Part shown: in pieces, positions 48,005 to 60,427 of the stretch
How positions within the stretch are numbered: the stretch's first letter is position 1
Layout of the letters: the number at the start of each line of letters is the position of its first letter
Assembly (NCBI GenBank): GCA_026705345.1
Contig: JAPPAV010000035.1
Coordinates: 62,001 to 126,000, forward strand
Source: Gammaproteobacteria bacterium
Lineage (GTDB): Bacteria; Pseudomonadota; Gammaproteobacteria; Pseudomonadales; Azotimanducaceae
Reading direction: 5' to 3'
DNA: 64,000 bases
The notes under the pieces: generated by a model
The model's input: only the letters and a program-made list of their open reading frames with translations
The model's database searches: none
Told to the model about the DNA's origin: nothing
Program-made: the position numbers and the translations under genes

Positions 48005-48070
48005 GCGCGCCCTTTGCGAACCCCGGATCGTTTCTGGACTCTACCGGCGCGTTAGCGTCGCGCGAGGCGA

Positions 48071-49367
<1,297 letters not shown>

Positions 49368-49404
49368 CCAAGAGAGCAGTCCTCGAACTCAAGGAGTTGA
49401 ATAG

Positions 49405-49635
<231 letters not shown>

Positions 49636-49664
49636 CGTCGGACGCAAGGCAGGGAGGTGATGGC

Positions 49665-50132
49665 ATGAGCTGGGTGACGATGATCGGCCAGTCGATCGCG
49701 TTCTTCATCTTCGTTTGGTTCTGCTGGAAGTTCATCTGGCCGTTCCTGATCGGTGCCATGCGCGAACGTCAGCAGACCATCGCCGATGGATTGGAAGCCG
49801 CGTCGAAGGCGCAGCGCGACCTCGAGCACGCGGAAGCCCGGGCGGAGGAGATCCTCAACGAAGCCCGGGCCGAGGCCCGAGGTATCGTCGACGACGCCCG
49901 GGGCCAGGCCGCGCAGATGGTCGACAATGCTCGGGCAGACGCGGAGTCAGAGCGCGAGCGGATCCTGAAGGCCGCGCAAGCGGACGTGGCCCAGGAGGTC
50001 AACCGCGCCAAGGAATCCCTGCGGGGGGAAGTGGCAGACCTCGCCGTCTTGGGCGCGGAGCGCATTCTCGAAGCATCCATCGATCGCGAACGTCACGACG
50101 CCCTGCTCGACAGGGTCGCGGCGGAACTCTAA
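49665..50132 (+). CDS. atpF: ATP synthase F0 subunit b
   Basis: Peripheral stalk subunit. 155 residues: one N-terminal transmembrane helix (about 6-24), then a long charged helix with alanine-rich heptads (AEARAEEILNEARAEARG). The ATG 49665 is chosen because the strong site AGGGAGG lies nine bases upstream and it begins at the membrane segment. Dimer expected; only one b gene is present. Confidence 0.96.
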   Translation: MSWVTMIGQSIAFFIFVWFCWKFIWPFLIGAMRERQQTIADGLEAASKAQRDLEHAEARAEEILNEARAEARGIVDDARGQAAQMVDNARADAESERERILKAAQADVAQEVNRAKESLRGEVADLAVLGAERILEASIDRERHDALLDRVAAEL

Positions 50133-50144
50133 GAGGCCCCGGAC

Positions 50145-50684
50145 GTGGCCGAGATCGCCACACTCGCACGCCCGTACGCGAACGCGGTATTCAACCTCGC
50201 CCGGTCGACGGGTCGGTTGACCCAATGGGCGCCGATGCTCGGATTGCTCGCCCGTGCTGTCGAGACGGACCAGGTCAAGGGGTTGATCGCCGCGCCGTCG
50301 TTCGCGCCGGCGGTGAAGGCGCACCGGTTGATCGACGTCGTTAGCGACGAGGTCGACGACCGATGCCGACGGTTCGTTCACGTTCTCGCGGACAACCACC
50401 GCCTCGACCTGTTGCCGGAGATCGCCGCCCAATACGACGCCTTGAAGGCCGAAGCGGAAAAGACCCTCGACGTACAGATCACGGCGGCGGTCGAACTGAC
50501 CGACGCACAGGTGGATGACTACACCGAAGCGCTCCGCCGGCGTTTCGACCAGGCGGTGAACGTCAACGTCGAGGTCGATGCCGGGCTTGTCGGCGGCGCC
50601 GTTGTCCGCGCCGGCGACACGGTGATCGACGGGTCCGTACGCGGCCGGCTCACCCGGTTGGTCGAGTCGCTCCAGCGCAACTGA
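50145..50684 (+). CDS. atpH: ATP synthase F1 subunit delta
   Basis: Links the b stalk to the F1 head. 179 residues, GTG start 12 bases after atpF. Begins with the typical TLARPYANAVFNLA, and the C-terminal domain has VDAGLVGGAVVRAGDTVIDGS (about 145-165, in part), a strongly conserved delta-family signature. Confidence 0.96.
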   Translation: MAEIATLARPYANAVFNLARSTGRLTQWAPMLGLLARAVETDQVKGLIAAPSFAPAVKAHRLIDVVSDEVDDRCRRFVHVLADNHRLDLLPEIAAQYDALKAEAEKTLDVQITAAVELTDAQVDDYTEALRRRFDQAVNVNVEVDAGLVGGAVVRAGDTVIDGSVRGRLTRLVESLQRN

Positions 50685-50707
50685 GAAAACTCAAGAGGTC
50701 TTAACCA

Positions 50708-52255
<1,548 letters not shown>

Positions 52256-52288
52256 ACACCGATGTCCGCCAGCCTAAAGACCAGGACG

Positions 52289-52317
52289 CGTAGGGGCGAC
52301 CCTTGTGGTCGTCCGCG
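52289..52317 (+). repeat. GTAGGGG hairpin element in the atpA-atpG gap
   Basis: CGTAGGGG followed by stem GGGCGACC (52294-52301), loop CTTGT and GGTCGTCC (52307-52314, one G-T pair). The stem differs from the GGGACGGG copies but the loop and leader are the same. Located 34 bases after the atpA stop, inside an operon, so not a simple terminator. Confidence 0.75.
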
Positions 52318-52354
52318 TTTGTTCGCCGTGACTCTTGGTTGCGAGATGTAACCG

Positions 52355-53215
52355 ATGGCCGCCGGCAAGGAAATCAAGAAGAAAATCGCGAGCGTCCAAA
52401 CCACGCAGAAGAGTACGCGGGCCATGCAGATGGTGGCCGCGAGCCGGATGCGCCGGACCCAGGACCGCATGCAGGAAGGTCGCCCCTACAGCCAGCGCAT
52501 CGAGCAGGTGATCGGCCACCTCGCGAACGCCGCGCCCGAGTACCGTCACGTCTACATGACGACCCGCGACGTCAGCCGTATCGGCTACATCGTGGTGTCC
52601 ACGGACCGGGGTCTTTGCGGCGGTTTGAACGTTAACTTGTTCCGCGAACTCATCCGCAACCTGTCAGGGCGGCAGAACGACGGCATGGAGTCGGAGCTGG
52701 CCCTAATCGGCAACAAGTCCGCGCAGTTCTTCCGGTCCGTCGGCGGCAACGTCGTCGCCACCATGGGCAATATCGGCGAGACGCCTGAACTCGCCGACCT
52801 GATCGGCGGCATCAAGGTGATGCTCGACGGATTCGCAGAAGGGCGCATCCAGCAGTTGGACATCATCTCCAACGAGTTCGTGAACACGATGACCCACCGA
52901 CCGGTTCTGCGTCAGCTTCTGCCGCTGCCACCGATGGAGGCGGACGAGTTCCGGCACCGCTGGGACTACATCTACGAACCCGACGCCCGGGAACTGATCG
53001 AAGGACTGGTGCAGCGCTACATCGAGTCCCTGGTCTACCAGGCGGTCATAGAAAACACGGCGTGCGAACAGGCGGCCCGGATGATCGCCATGAAGAACGC
53101 CACGGACAACGCGGAGGAGATCGTCAAGGAACTGACGCTGCTCTACAACAACGCCCGCCAGGCGTCGATCACCCAGGAGATCTCGGAGATCGTCGGCGGG
53201 GCAGCAGCGGTGTAG
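52355..53215 (+). CDS. atpG: ATP synthase F1 subunit gamma
   Basis: Central rotor shaft. 286 residues. Starts [18 protein letters not shown] and the C-terminal helix ends [10 protein letters not shown], exactly matching the normal family end (SGAAAV), so the protein is complete. Its stop TAG is the TAG of a GTAGGGG hairpin repeat that begins at this point. Confidence 0.98.
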   Translation: MAAGKEIKKKIASVQTTQKSTRAMQMVAASRMRRTQDRMQEGRPYSQRIEQVIGHLANAAPEYRHVYMTTRDVSRIGYIVVSTDRGLCGGLNVNLFRELIRNLSGRQNDGMESELALIGNKSAQFFRSVGGNVVATMGNIGETPELADLIGGIKVMLDGFAEGRIQQLDIISNEFVNTMTHRPVLRQLLPLPPMEADEFRHRWDYIYEPDARELIEGLVQRYIESLVYQAVIENTACEQAARMIAMKNATDNAEEIVKELTLLYNNARQASITQEISEIVGGAAAV

Positions 53216-53252
53216 GGGCGACCTAACGCGCCGGCGGGGCGCGCGGTCGCCC
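53212..53252 (+). repeat. Long-type GTAGGGG hairpin element at the atpG stop codon
   Basis: GTAGGGG whose TAG ends atpG, with outer stem GGGCGACC (53216-53223) and GGTCGCCC (53245-53252), and an inner CGCGCC...GGCGCG stem. Its sequence is close to the right-hand copy at 21535-21580 read on the minus strand. It lies in the 68-base atpG-atpD gap. Confidence 0.8.
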
Positions 53253-53271
53253 ATCGGATTGAGAAGGTTGA

Positions 53272-54672
<1,401 letters not shown>

Positions 54673-54686
54673 GCAGGAGGCTAGCC

Positions 54687-55109
54687 ATGGCCGCGACCAT
54701 GCAATGCGACATCGTTAGCGCCGAGGAGGAGATCTTCTCCGGCCGCATCGCCTCGCTGTCGGTCACCGGCACCATCGGCGAACTGGGGATCCTGCCCGGC
54801 CATGCCCCCTTGTTGACCGGCATCCGACCCGGACCGGTCAAGCTCCGCGACGAGGACGGCGAAGAGCAGGTGTTCTACGCCTCCGGCGGCTTCCTGGAGA
54901 TCCAGCCCGGCGTCGTCACCGTGCTGGCCGACACCGCGCTTCGTGCCGGCGATATCGACGAAGCCGCCGCGCTCGAAGCCCAGCAGCAAGCGGAACGGGC
55001 GCTGTCCGAATCGGCGGCGGAGATGGACTACGGTATGGCCCAGGCCGCGTTGGCGGCGGCGACCGCCCAGCAACGGACGCTGGAGGAGCTGCGCAAGATT
55101 CGGCGTTGA
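54687..55109 (+). CDS. atpC: ATP synthase F1 subunit epsilon
   Basis: Rotor/regulatory subunit. 140 residues: N-terminal beta barrel with GELGILPGHAPLLTGIRPG (about 32-50) and a C-terminal helical hairpin (LEAQQQAERALSESAAEMD). Last gene of the operon. A hairpin element lies 18 bases downstream between it and the convergent receptor gene. Confidence 0.96.
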   Translation: MAATMQCDIVSAEEEIFSGRIASLSVTGTIGELGILPGHAPLLTGIRPGPVKLRDEDGEEQVFYASGGFLEIQPGVVTVLADTALRAGDIDEAAALEAQQQAERALSESAAEMDYGMAQAALAAATAQQRTLEELRKIRR

Positions 55110-55126
55110 CCCAGCGCCCGGCGCAC

Positions 55127-55149
55127 GACGGGACAAGCCCGTCCCCTAC
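55127..55149 (-). repeat. Short-type GTAGGGG hairpin element at the end of TonB receptor 4
   Basis: On the minus strand: TGTAGGGG, then stem GACGGG, loop CTTGT, CCCGTC (pairing 55138-55143 with 55127-55132). Its TAG (55146-55148) is the stop codon of the receptor gene. Occupies the whole 36-base space between atpC and the receptor. Confidence 0.75.
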
Positions 55150-58100
55150 AGGTCGATACGGATGCCGAGCCGGACCCGGTACACGGACTGCGATGCCGAG
55201 GGATACGCAGAGGCGACGCTGCGGAAGCTGTTGAACCGGTAGAGGCAGTCGCTCTGTTGCCGACAGGTCGTCCGGGGCGCATCGCCGGTCAGTGCCGCCG
55301 CGCCATCGACGCCCAATGAGGCGACATCGTCGGCGTCGATGAGATCCGCTCGGACTATGGCCGCTTGGTTGAAGCGGGGCCCTGCCTCGTAGGTACCCCA
55401 CTCGTCGTTCAGCAGGTTGAGTACGTTCTCGATGTCCAGCACGAGGCTTAAGTGGTTCTCGCCCACCCATCGGTCGAGGAGGCCCAGGCTCGGCAACTCG
55501 AGACGAAAGCGGACGTCCCAGACCTGGTTCATCCCGGGATCCTCGGAATAGGGCGCGTGAATGCCTGCGCCGACGTCGTTGTCGGCGACGTAGGCGAAGA
55601 AGGCGTCTTGGTCGAACGAGGAGGCGTACACGACGGCGGGGTCGTCGCGGTCGCGCGGGACGTAGAGGGGGTTGTTGTCGTATGGGCTTTCCCCGGCCCC
55701 GGCACGGCCGAAGAGGGCGTTGCTGCGGTCGATGTCGAACGTGTAGGTGAAACGGTCACCGGACCAGCTGCGGGCGAATAGGTCGGCGCGGGCGCGGAAC
55801 CCGGGGCCGAAGGCGTGCTCGTAGCCCAGGTTGAGCTTCACGGAGTGGGTGACCTGGTGCGGCGACGTCCGTGGTGACGGGCGGTTGCGGTCGGCGTCTT
55901 GGATATTCCGCCAGTTGGAGATGCCGCGCGAGGATAAGCCTTCGGTGACCGCCTCGACGTCCTGCCACGCATAGCTCACCTGGAAGTCGACGCCGTTCTC
56001 AAAGCGCTTGCCCAGCGCCGCCGTGAGTATCCGACTGCTGGCGTCGCCGTGGTTGCCAAGGGCGACCAGGTTGAGGATCCGCAGGTCGTCGAGGTCTGCG
56101 TAGATCGTGCGACCGTCCGGTGCGACGCCGGTGGGCTGTGCCGCGGCGAGCCGGGTCTGGGCGTAGTTGGTCCACAGGAAACCGTCCACCGTCCACGTCG
56201 TCAGGGCTTGCGCGGTGAGCGTATAGCCTTTGCCCAGGTTGAGGCTGCCCAGGACGAGATCGAGGTCCCGTTCGAGGCGCAGCGACGCCTTCCAATCAGA
56301 GGGCACGTCGAAACCGGGCGCGATGGCGTCGATCGCGACCGGATTCCCCGCCGCGACGGCGGCACGGAGTTCAGCGGGCACCGACGTCGGCGAGACGCCG
56401 CTCGTTGTGATGCGCGAGAAGACCGTCGGCACTTGAAACGTGTTGGACGTCCAGACCTTGGGATCGCCGCCCGAGAACTGGCCGATGCCGCCGCTCACCA
56501 CGGTGCGGTCGAGGCCCGTCCAGCGGAAACTGAAGCGAGGCATGAGCAAGGCCAGACCGTCGAGACCCGTGTCCGTGCGGATTCCGTAGGTGTTCTGGAT
56601 CGGCTGGCTGAACGCGGGCCGATCGTCCTGTGCGTAGCGCTCGTAGCGCAGCCCCGCCGTCAGCTCGAGATGCGGTCGCGCCTGCCAGGTGTCCTGCACG
56701 AAGAACGTCGTCCTGCTGTAGCCCCAGGCGGCAGCTGCGTCGTCCGCGTCGTTCGACGGCGCGTTGACGTAGTCGACCCGCGCCGTGCGGTCGGCGATGG
56801 CCGCGAAGTCGCGGAACACGAACCGGCCGTTCGAACTCGGCACGAACAGGTTGAACAGATCGAAGGTCTCGTGCTCCATGCCGACGCGCACGATGTGGTC
56901 GCCGACGAGGTAGTCGAAGCCGCCGTATACCTGCAAGCGTTCGTCGTCGTAGGCGTTGGCGTGCCGAAAGCGGTCGCATCCGGCGATGAGATCGACGGTG
57001 CCGGTGAGCAGCCCCTCGAGCGGTGAGCCGGCGACGCCGTCTGCGTCGAGGTTGTCGAACTCCAGGGCACCCACACCTTGGGCACGACAGTTCTGGCCGC
57101 GGACGAATTCCTTGCGGTTCACCCGCAGTGTCGTGGAGGCGCGGTCGGTCCAGTCGGAGAATAGCTGGACGGTGACGGCGGTGAGGTCCACGGGGACGTC
57201 GATCCACGCCGAGGCGAGACGGCTGGCGCTGGCCGAGGTCCCGTATTCCTGGCTGCTCTGGTAGGTGAACGACGCTCGGTGCGCGTCGCTTAAATTCCAG
57301 TCCAGCTTGACGAGCGTGCGCTCGGAACCTTCCGGCAGGGACGCGGACGCCGGGCGTCCGCCGGGGTCGTAGCCGTAGACGTCCATGACTACCCCGCGCA
57401 ACGCCTCGAAGAACCCCGGCTGGATGCCGTTATTCGCGTCGAAAGCGGCGAAATCCACCGGCTCCACGGCTTCGAACTCGTCGTAGGAAACGAACACGAA
57501 GAGCCGGTCGGCGAGAAGCGGCCCGCCGACCGACAAGCCGTATTCTTTCTCCTCGAACGTGGCCGGCATGAACGTCCGGTCGCCATCGTAGGTGTCGCCG
57601 ACCTGGTCGTTGCCATGGAAGTAGTAGAACGCCGCCCCGTCCCACTCGTTGGTGCCCGATTTCGTGGTGATGTTCACGAGTCCCCCGGTGAAGCCGGAAG
57701 CGGTGACGGCATAGTCGGATGCAACGAGGGTGGCGGACTCCACGGCATCGAGGTTGATGGGGGAGCGGCGGGTCGCGTAGGTGCTGGTGCCGAGGCCGAA
57801 ATCGTCCTGTTGCAGCGAGCCGTCGATGGCGAGGCCGTTGAAGCGCGGGTTGACGCCGGCGACCGAGAGATTGCCCTCGCCCCTGGACTGGGCGAGAGGG
57901 TCGCGCAGCAGCGTGCGGATGACGTCGCGGGTCACGCTTGGCTGGTTGGCGATGTCGTCGGCGGAATAGGCGGACCCGACGCCGTTGTTGAGGTCGCGTT
58001 CCGAGACCAAGGGGCTCGCGGTCACCACAACCTCCTCGACATCGAGGGAAGTCAACGTGACTGCGAGAGGCGGCTGCGCGCCTGGCTTCAGCGTGACCGC

Positions 58101-58391
58101 GTCCAGCCTGCCGTCGCGATAGCCGCTGGCGGAGATACGAATCTCGTAGGGGCCGCCGACCCGCAGTCCGGACTGGTAGAAAGCGCCGTTCTCGGCGGCC
58201 GTGGCCGCGGCGGCGGTGCCCGATGGCTGGTGCACGATCGCGATGCGGGCCGCGGCGATGGGTTCGCCGTCCGTCGTGCGGACGTAGCCGCTGACGGTGG
58301 CGGATGTTGTGGCGGCGAAAACCGCCGATGTCCCGAGGATCGCAATGGTCCAAAGGAGGGCGCGGAAAGCGGTGGCTGTGCGAGCGTTCAT
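55146..58391 (-). CDS. TonB-dependent receptor 4 with carboxypeptidase-regulatory-like domain (Oar-like)
   Basis: Outer-membrane receptor of the Oar type, 1081 residues from ATG 58391; the open frame extends upstream but the signal peptide (ALLWTIAILGTSAVFAATT) starts here. Residues about 30-115 are a carboxypeptidase-regulatory-like fold (SGYVRTTDGEPIAAARIAI ... GGPYEIRISASGY). The TonB box is EEVVVTA (about 119-125). The plug has FNGLAIDGSLQQDDFG and ASGFTGGLVNITTKSGTNEWDG. The barrel ends VYRVRLGIRIDL. Possible large ligand; substrate unknown. The stop codon belongs to a hairpin repeat. Confidence 0.9.
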   Translation of the reverse strand: MNARTATAFRALLWTIAILGTSAVFAATTSATVSGYVRTTDGEPIAAARIAIVHQPSGTAAAATAAENGAFYQSGLRVGGPYEIRISASGYRDGRLDAVTLKPGAQPPLAVTLTSLDVEEVVVTASPLVSERDLNNGVGSAYSADDIANQPSVTRDVIRTLLRDPLAQSRGEGNLSVAGVNPRFNGLAIDGSLQQDDFGLGTSTYATRRSPINLDAVESATLVASDYAVTASGFTGGLVNITTKSGTNEWDGAAFYYFHGNDQVGDTYDGDRTFMPATFEEKEYGLSVGGPLLADRLFVFVSYDEFEAVEPVDFAAFDANNGIQPGFFEALRGVVMDVYGYDPGGRPASASLPEGSERTLVKLDWNLSDAHRASFTYQSSQEYGTSASASRLASAWIDVPVDLTAVTVQLFSDWTDRASTTLRVNRKEFVRGQNCRAQGVGALEFDNLDADGVAGSPLEGLLTGTVDLIAGCDRFRHANAYDDERLQVYGGFDYLVGDHIVRVGMEHETFDLFNLFVPSSNGRFVFRDFAAIADRTARVDYVNAPSNDADDAAAAWGYSRTTFFVQDTWQARPHLELTAGLRYERYAQDDRPAFSQPIQNTYGIRTDTGLDGLALLMPRFSFRWTGLDRTVVSGGIGQFSGGDPKVWTSNTFQVPTVFSRITTSGVSPTSVPAELRAAVAAGNPVAIDAIAPGFDVPSDWKASLRLERDLDLVLGSLNLGKGYTLTAQALTTWTVDGFLWTNYAQTRLAAAQPTGVAPDGRTIYADLDDLRILNLVALGNHGDASSRILTAALGKRFENGVDFQVSYAWQDVEAVTEGLSSRGISNWRNIQDADRNRPSPRTSPHQVTHSVKLNLGYEHAFGPGFRARADLFARSWSGDRFTYTFDIDRSNALFGRAGAGESPYDNNPLYVPRDRDDPAVVYASSFDQDAFFAYVADNDVGAGIHAPYSEDPGMNQVWDVRFRLELPSLGLLDRWVGENHLSLVLDIENVLNLLNDEWGTYEAGPRFNQAAIVRADLIDADDVASLGVDGAAALTGDAPRTTCRQQSDCLYRFNSFRSVASAYPSASQSVYRVRLGIRIDL

Positions 58392-58508
58392 AGTGGTGCC
58401 CCGAGGTTGTGGTGCGCCGGAACCGTAGCGTAGCCGATTGACGCGGCGACGAACGGCATTCGGGAGAGGGTTGTGGTATTTACGCCCCGGTCGCAGGAGG
58501 AAGTACCG

Positions 58509-59672
58509 ATGAAGGTTGGCTTGTGTGGGCTGGGCGACCGGCTGGGTTACTTGGCCGAGGTCTTTCGCCGCGCCATCCCCGAGTTCGAGCCGGTTGCGTA
58601 CGCGGATCCGGCACCCGCGGGCGTCAGGCGCATGGACGACGATTGCTTTCGACGATTGCGCGGCTACGACGACCTCGAACGGATGCTGGATGCCGAAACC
58701 CTCGATCTGGTCATGATCGGTTCTCCGAATGCCTTCCATTGCGACCAGCTGTGCACGGTGTTGGATGCGGGGATCAGGACCTTCTGCGAAAAGCCGGTGG
58801 TCGTTTCGGAGGAGCAGACGTTCCGCCTGCTGCGCGAGCTCAAGAAACACGGCAGCGAGAGGGTCATGGTGGGATTGGTGCTGCGTTATGCGCCGCTTTA
58901 TAAGGATCTCGCGCGACTGGTCGACGACGGGGCGTTGGGCAGCCTGGTCAGCATCGAGGCGTCGGAGCACATTCCCCCGGCCCACGGCGCGTTCTTCTTC
59001 CGCGACTGGCGGCGCAAGACCGACTTGAGCGGCGGGTTCATGCTGGAGAAGTGCTGCCACGACATCGACCTCTATGCAGGCCTCGTGCGGTCACGTCCCC
59101 ATCGTGTGGTCAGCTTCGGCGGCTGCTCGTTCTTCACGGAACAGCATCGGGATCTGGATGGCGAACGGGTTTATCACCGCTGGCCGTCGTATTGGCGGAG
59201 CGCCGACAGTTCGTTCTCCGGGGACGCCGACATCGTCGACCACCAGGTGGCCCTCGTGGAATACGCAAACGGGACCCGGCTTTGTTTCCATACCAACGTG
59301 CACACGCCGGATGCGTTTCGGCGGTTCTGCGTGATCGGCACGGAGGGCATGGCCGAGGGCGACTTCGTGCGCGCCTATCTCAAGGCTCACCGCGCGGTCT
59401 CCGGCGAATGCGTCTTCGACACCACGTACAAGGGCGACGACGTCTCGCAACACTACGGGGCAGAGGGAAAGATGGCGGCTGACATCACACGCCACTTGGA
59501 GCATGGTGCCGCGCTCCCGGTGTCCGTGATCGATGCGCTGGAAGCCGGCCTCACGGCCATGAAGATCGATGAATCGAGGAGATCAGGGCAAGTTGTCGAC
59601 CTGACCGGCCTTTGGGCGCGTTTCGACGAACTGACAGCCGTGCCTAGCCGACGAGGAGATCAAGCCCTTTGA
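58509..59672 (+). CDS. Gfo/Idh/MocA-family oxidoreductase
   Basis: NAD(P)-dependent dehydrogenase, usually acting on sugars or inositols. 387 residues from ATG 58509 with AGGAAG upstream. The N-terminal Rossmann fold starts KVGLCGLGDRLGY (about 2-14). The catalytic EKP motif is in TFCEKPVVV (about 92-100), and the histidine of the active site is probably in EKCCHDIDLYAG (about 178-189). Substrate not predictable. Its last 29 bases overlap the 3' end of the convergent coiled-coil gene. Confidence 0.85.
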   Translation: MKVGLCGLGDRLGYLAEVFRRAIPEFEPVAYADPAPAGVRRMDDDCFRRLRGYDDLERMLDAETLDLVMIGSPNAFHCDQLCTVLDAGIRTFCEKPVVVSEEQTFRLLRELKKHGSERVMVGLVLRYAPLYKDLARLVDDGALGSLVSIEASEHIPPAHGAFFFRDWRRKTDLSGGFMLEKCCHDIDLYAGLVRSRPHRVVSFGGCSFFTEQHRDLDGERVYHRWPSYWRSADSSFSGDADIVDHQVALVEYANGTRLCFHTNVHTPDAFRRFCVIGTEGMAEGDFVRAYLKAHRAVSGECVFDTTYKGDDVSQHYGAEGKMAADITRHLEHGAALPVSVIDALEAGLTAMKIDESRRSGQVVDLTGLWARFDELTAVPSRRGDQAL

Positions 59673-60237
59673 TCAACGCCACAACCAACGCCAGACCGCC
59701 ACCCATGTACCTCAGCATCTTGCCTGTGAGCGCTTCCATCTTCACGGTCATGCGAAGCTCGAGTTGTGCAAGCTCCTCTTTCGTGGCGTAGTTGCGCAGA
59801 TCCTCCTTGGAGGCGCAGGCGTCGATCCTCGCGGCCAGTTCCCGTTCTGTCTCGGCCAGGTCTTGCTTGGTGGCGTCGATCCTCGCGGCCAGTTTCCGTT
59901 CTGTCTCGGCCAGGTCCTCCTTGGAGGTGCAGGCGTCGATCCTCGCGGCCAGTTTCCGTTCTGTCTCGGCCAGGTCTTGCTTGGTGGCGTCGATCCCCGC
60001 GGCCAGTTGCCGTTCTGTCTCGGCCAGATCCTCCTTGGAGGCGCAGGCGTCGATCCTCGCGGCCAAGTTCCGTTCTGTCACGGCGAGATCCGCCTTGAAG
60101 ACGAGGTTCTCTGTGACTGCGCCGTTGATCTGGTCGACGACGGCTTCCGCTTGCACGTCGTCGAAACCGGCTTGTCGGAGGGCCTTGACGGCCTTGTGGG
60201 TGTCGAAGGCGGGCATCGTACTGCTTGTACTCGCCAT
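59644..60237 (-). CDS. Coiled-coil membrane protein with tandem repeats (DUF1640-like)
   Basis: 197 residues. The N-terminus FDTHKAVKALRQAGFDDVQAEAVVD (about 11-35, in part) matches the DUF1640/coiled-coil-domain family related to mitochondrial calcium-uniporter-associated proteins; function in bacteria unknown. Five tandem units follow (about 48-145), alternating 20 residues (DLAETERxLAARIDACxSKE) and 18 residues (DLAETERxLAARIDATKQ), predicted to be a long helix. A C-terminal transmembrane segment (YMGGGLALVVALIKGLDLLV, about 177-196) anchors it. The DNA of the repeats is nearly identical, suggesting recent expansion. Convergent with the oxidoreductase. Confidence 0.8.
   Translation of the reverse strand: MASTSSTMPAFDTHKAVKALRQAGFDDVQAEAVVDQINGAVTENLVFKADLAVTERNLAARIDACASKEDLAETERQLAAGIDATKQDLAETERKLAARIDACTSKEDLAETERKLAARIDATKQDLAETERELAARIDACASKEDLRNYATKEELAQLELRMTVKMEALTGKMLRYMGGGLALVVALIKGLDLLVG
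59800..60090 (-). repeat. In-gene tandem repeats, alternating 60- and 54-base units
   Basis: Five units with high nucleotide identity inside the coiled-coil gene, arranged as a 114-base higher-order repeat (60 + 54). All preserve the frame. Unit-number variation between strains would be expected. Confidence 0.85.
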
Positions 60238-60394
60238 CCGGGTGTCCTCGTGTCGCCAATTCTATTGAGCGGCGGGCTCGGGGTCTATGGCATCCCGCGC
60301 GCGGCCAGGAACGTCACGCTAGCGCTTCTCCAAGCGCGTGTCTGTGGCAAATCTCCTACACCTTGGCCCTAGTCCGAGCGCTTCTGCAAGGCCC

Positions 60395-60400
60395 TATACT
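60395..60400 (+). promoter_or_regulatory. Possible -10 box upstream of the secreted peptidase
   Basis: TATACT 28 bases before the predicted start, in the 190-base gap after the coiled-coil gene. No convincing -35 at 16-18 bases. Confidence 0.35.
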
Positions 60401-60427
60401 TGGCGCGCCCTTCGCCCTCGGTGACCA

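Noticed and set aside
52481-52491. GCCCCTAC inside atpG, resembling a reversed hairpin leader
   Set aside because: It encodes the conserved Arg-Pro-Tyr of gamma and has no adjacent inverted repeat.
59764-60372. Plus-strand repeat protein (repeated GGVDPRGQFPFCLGQ)
   Set aside because: It is the antisense reading of the coiled-coil repeats; the minus-strand protein has a recognisable N-terminus, anchor and family.
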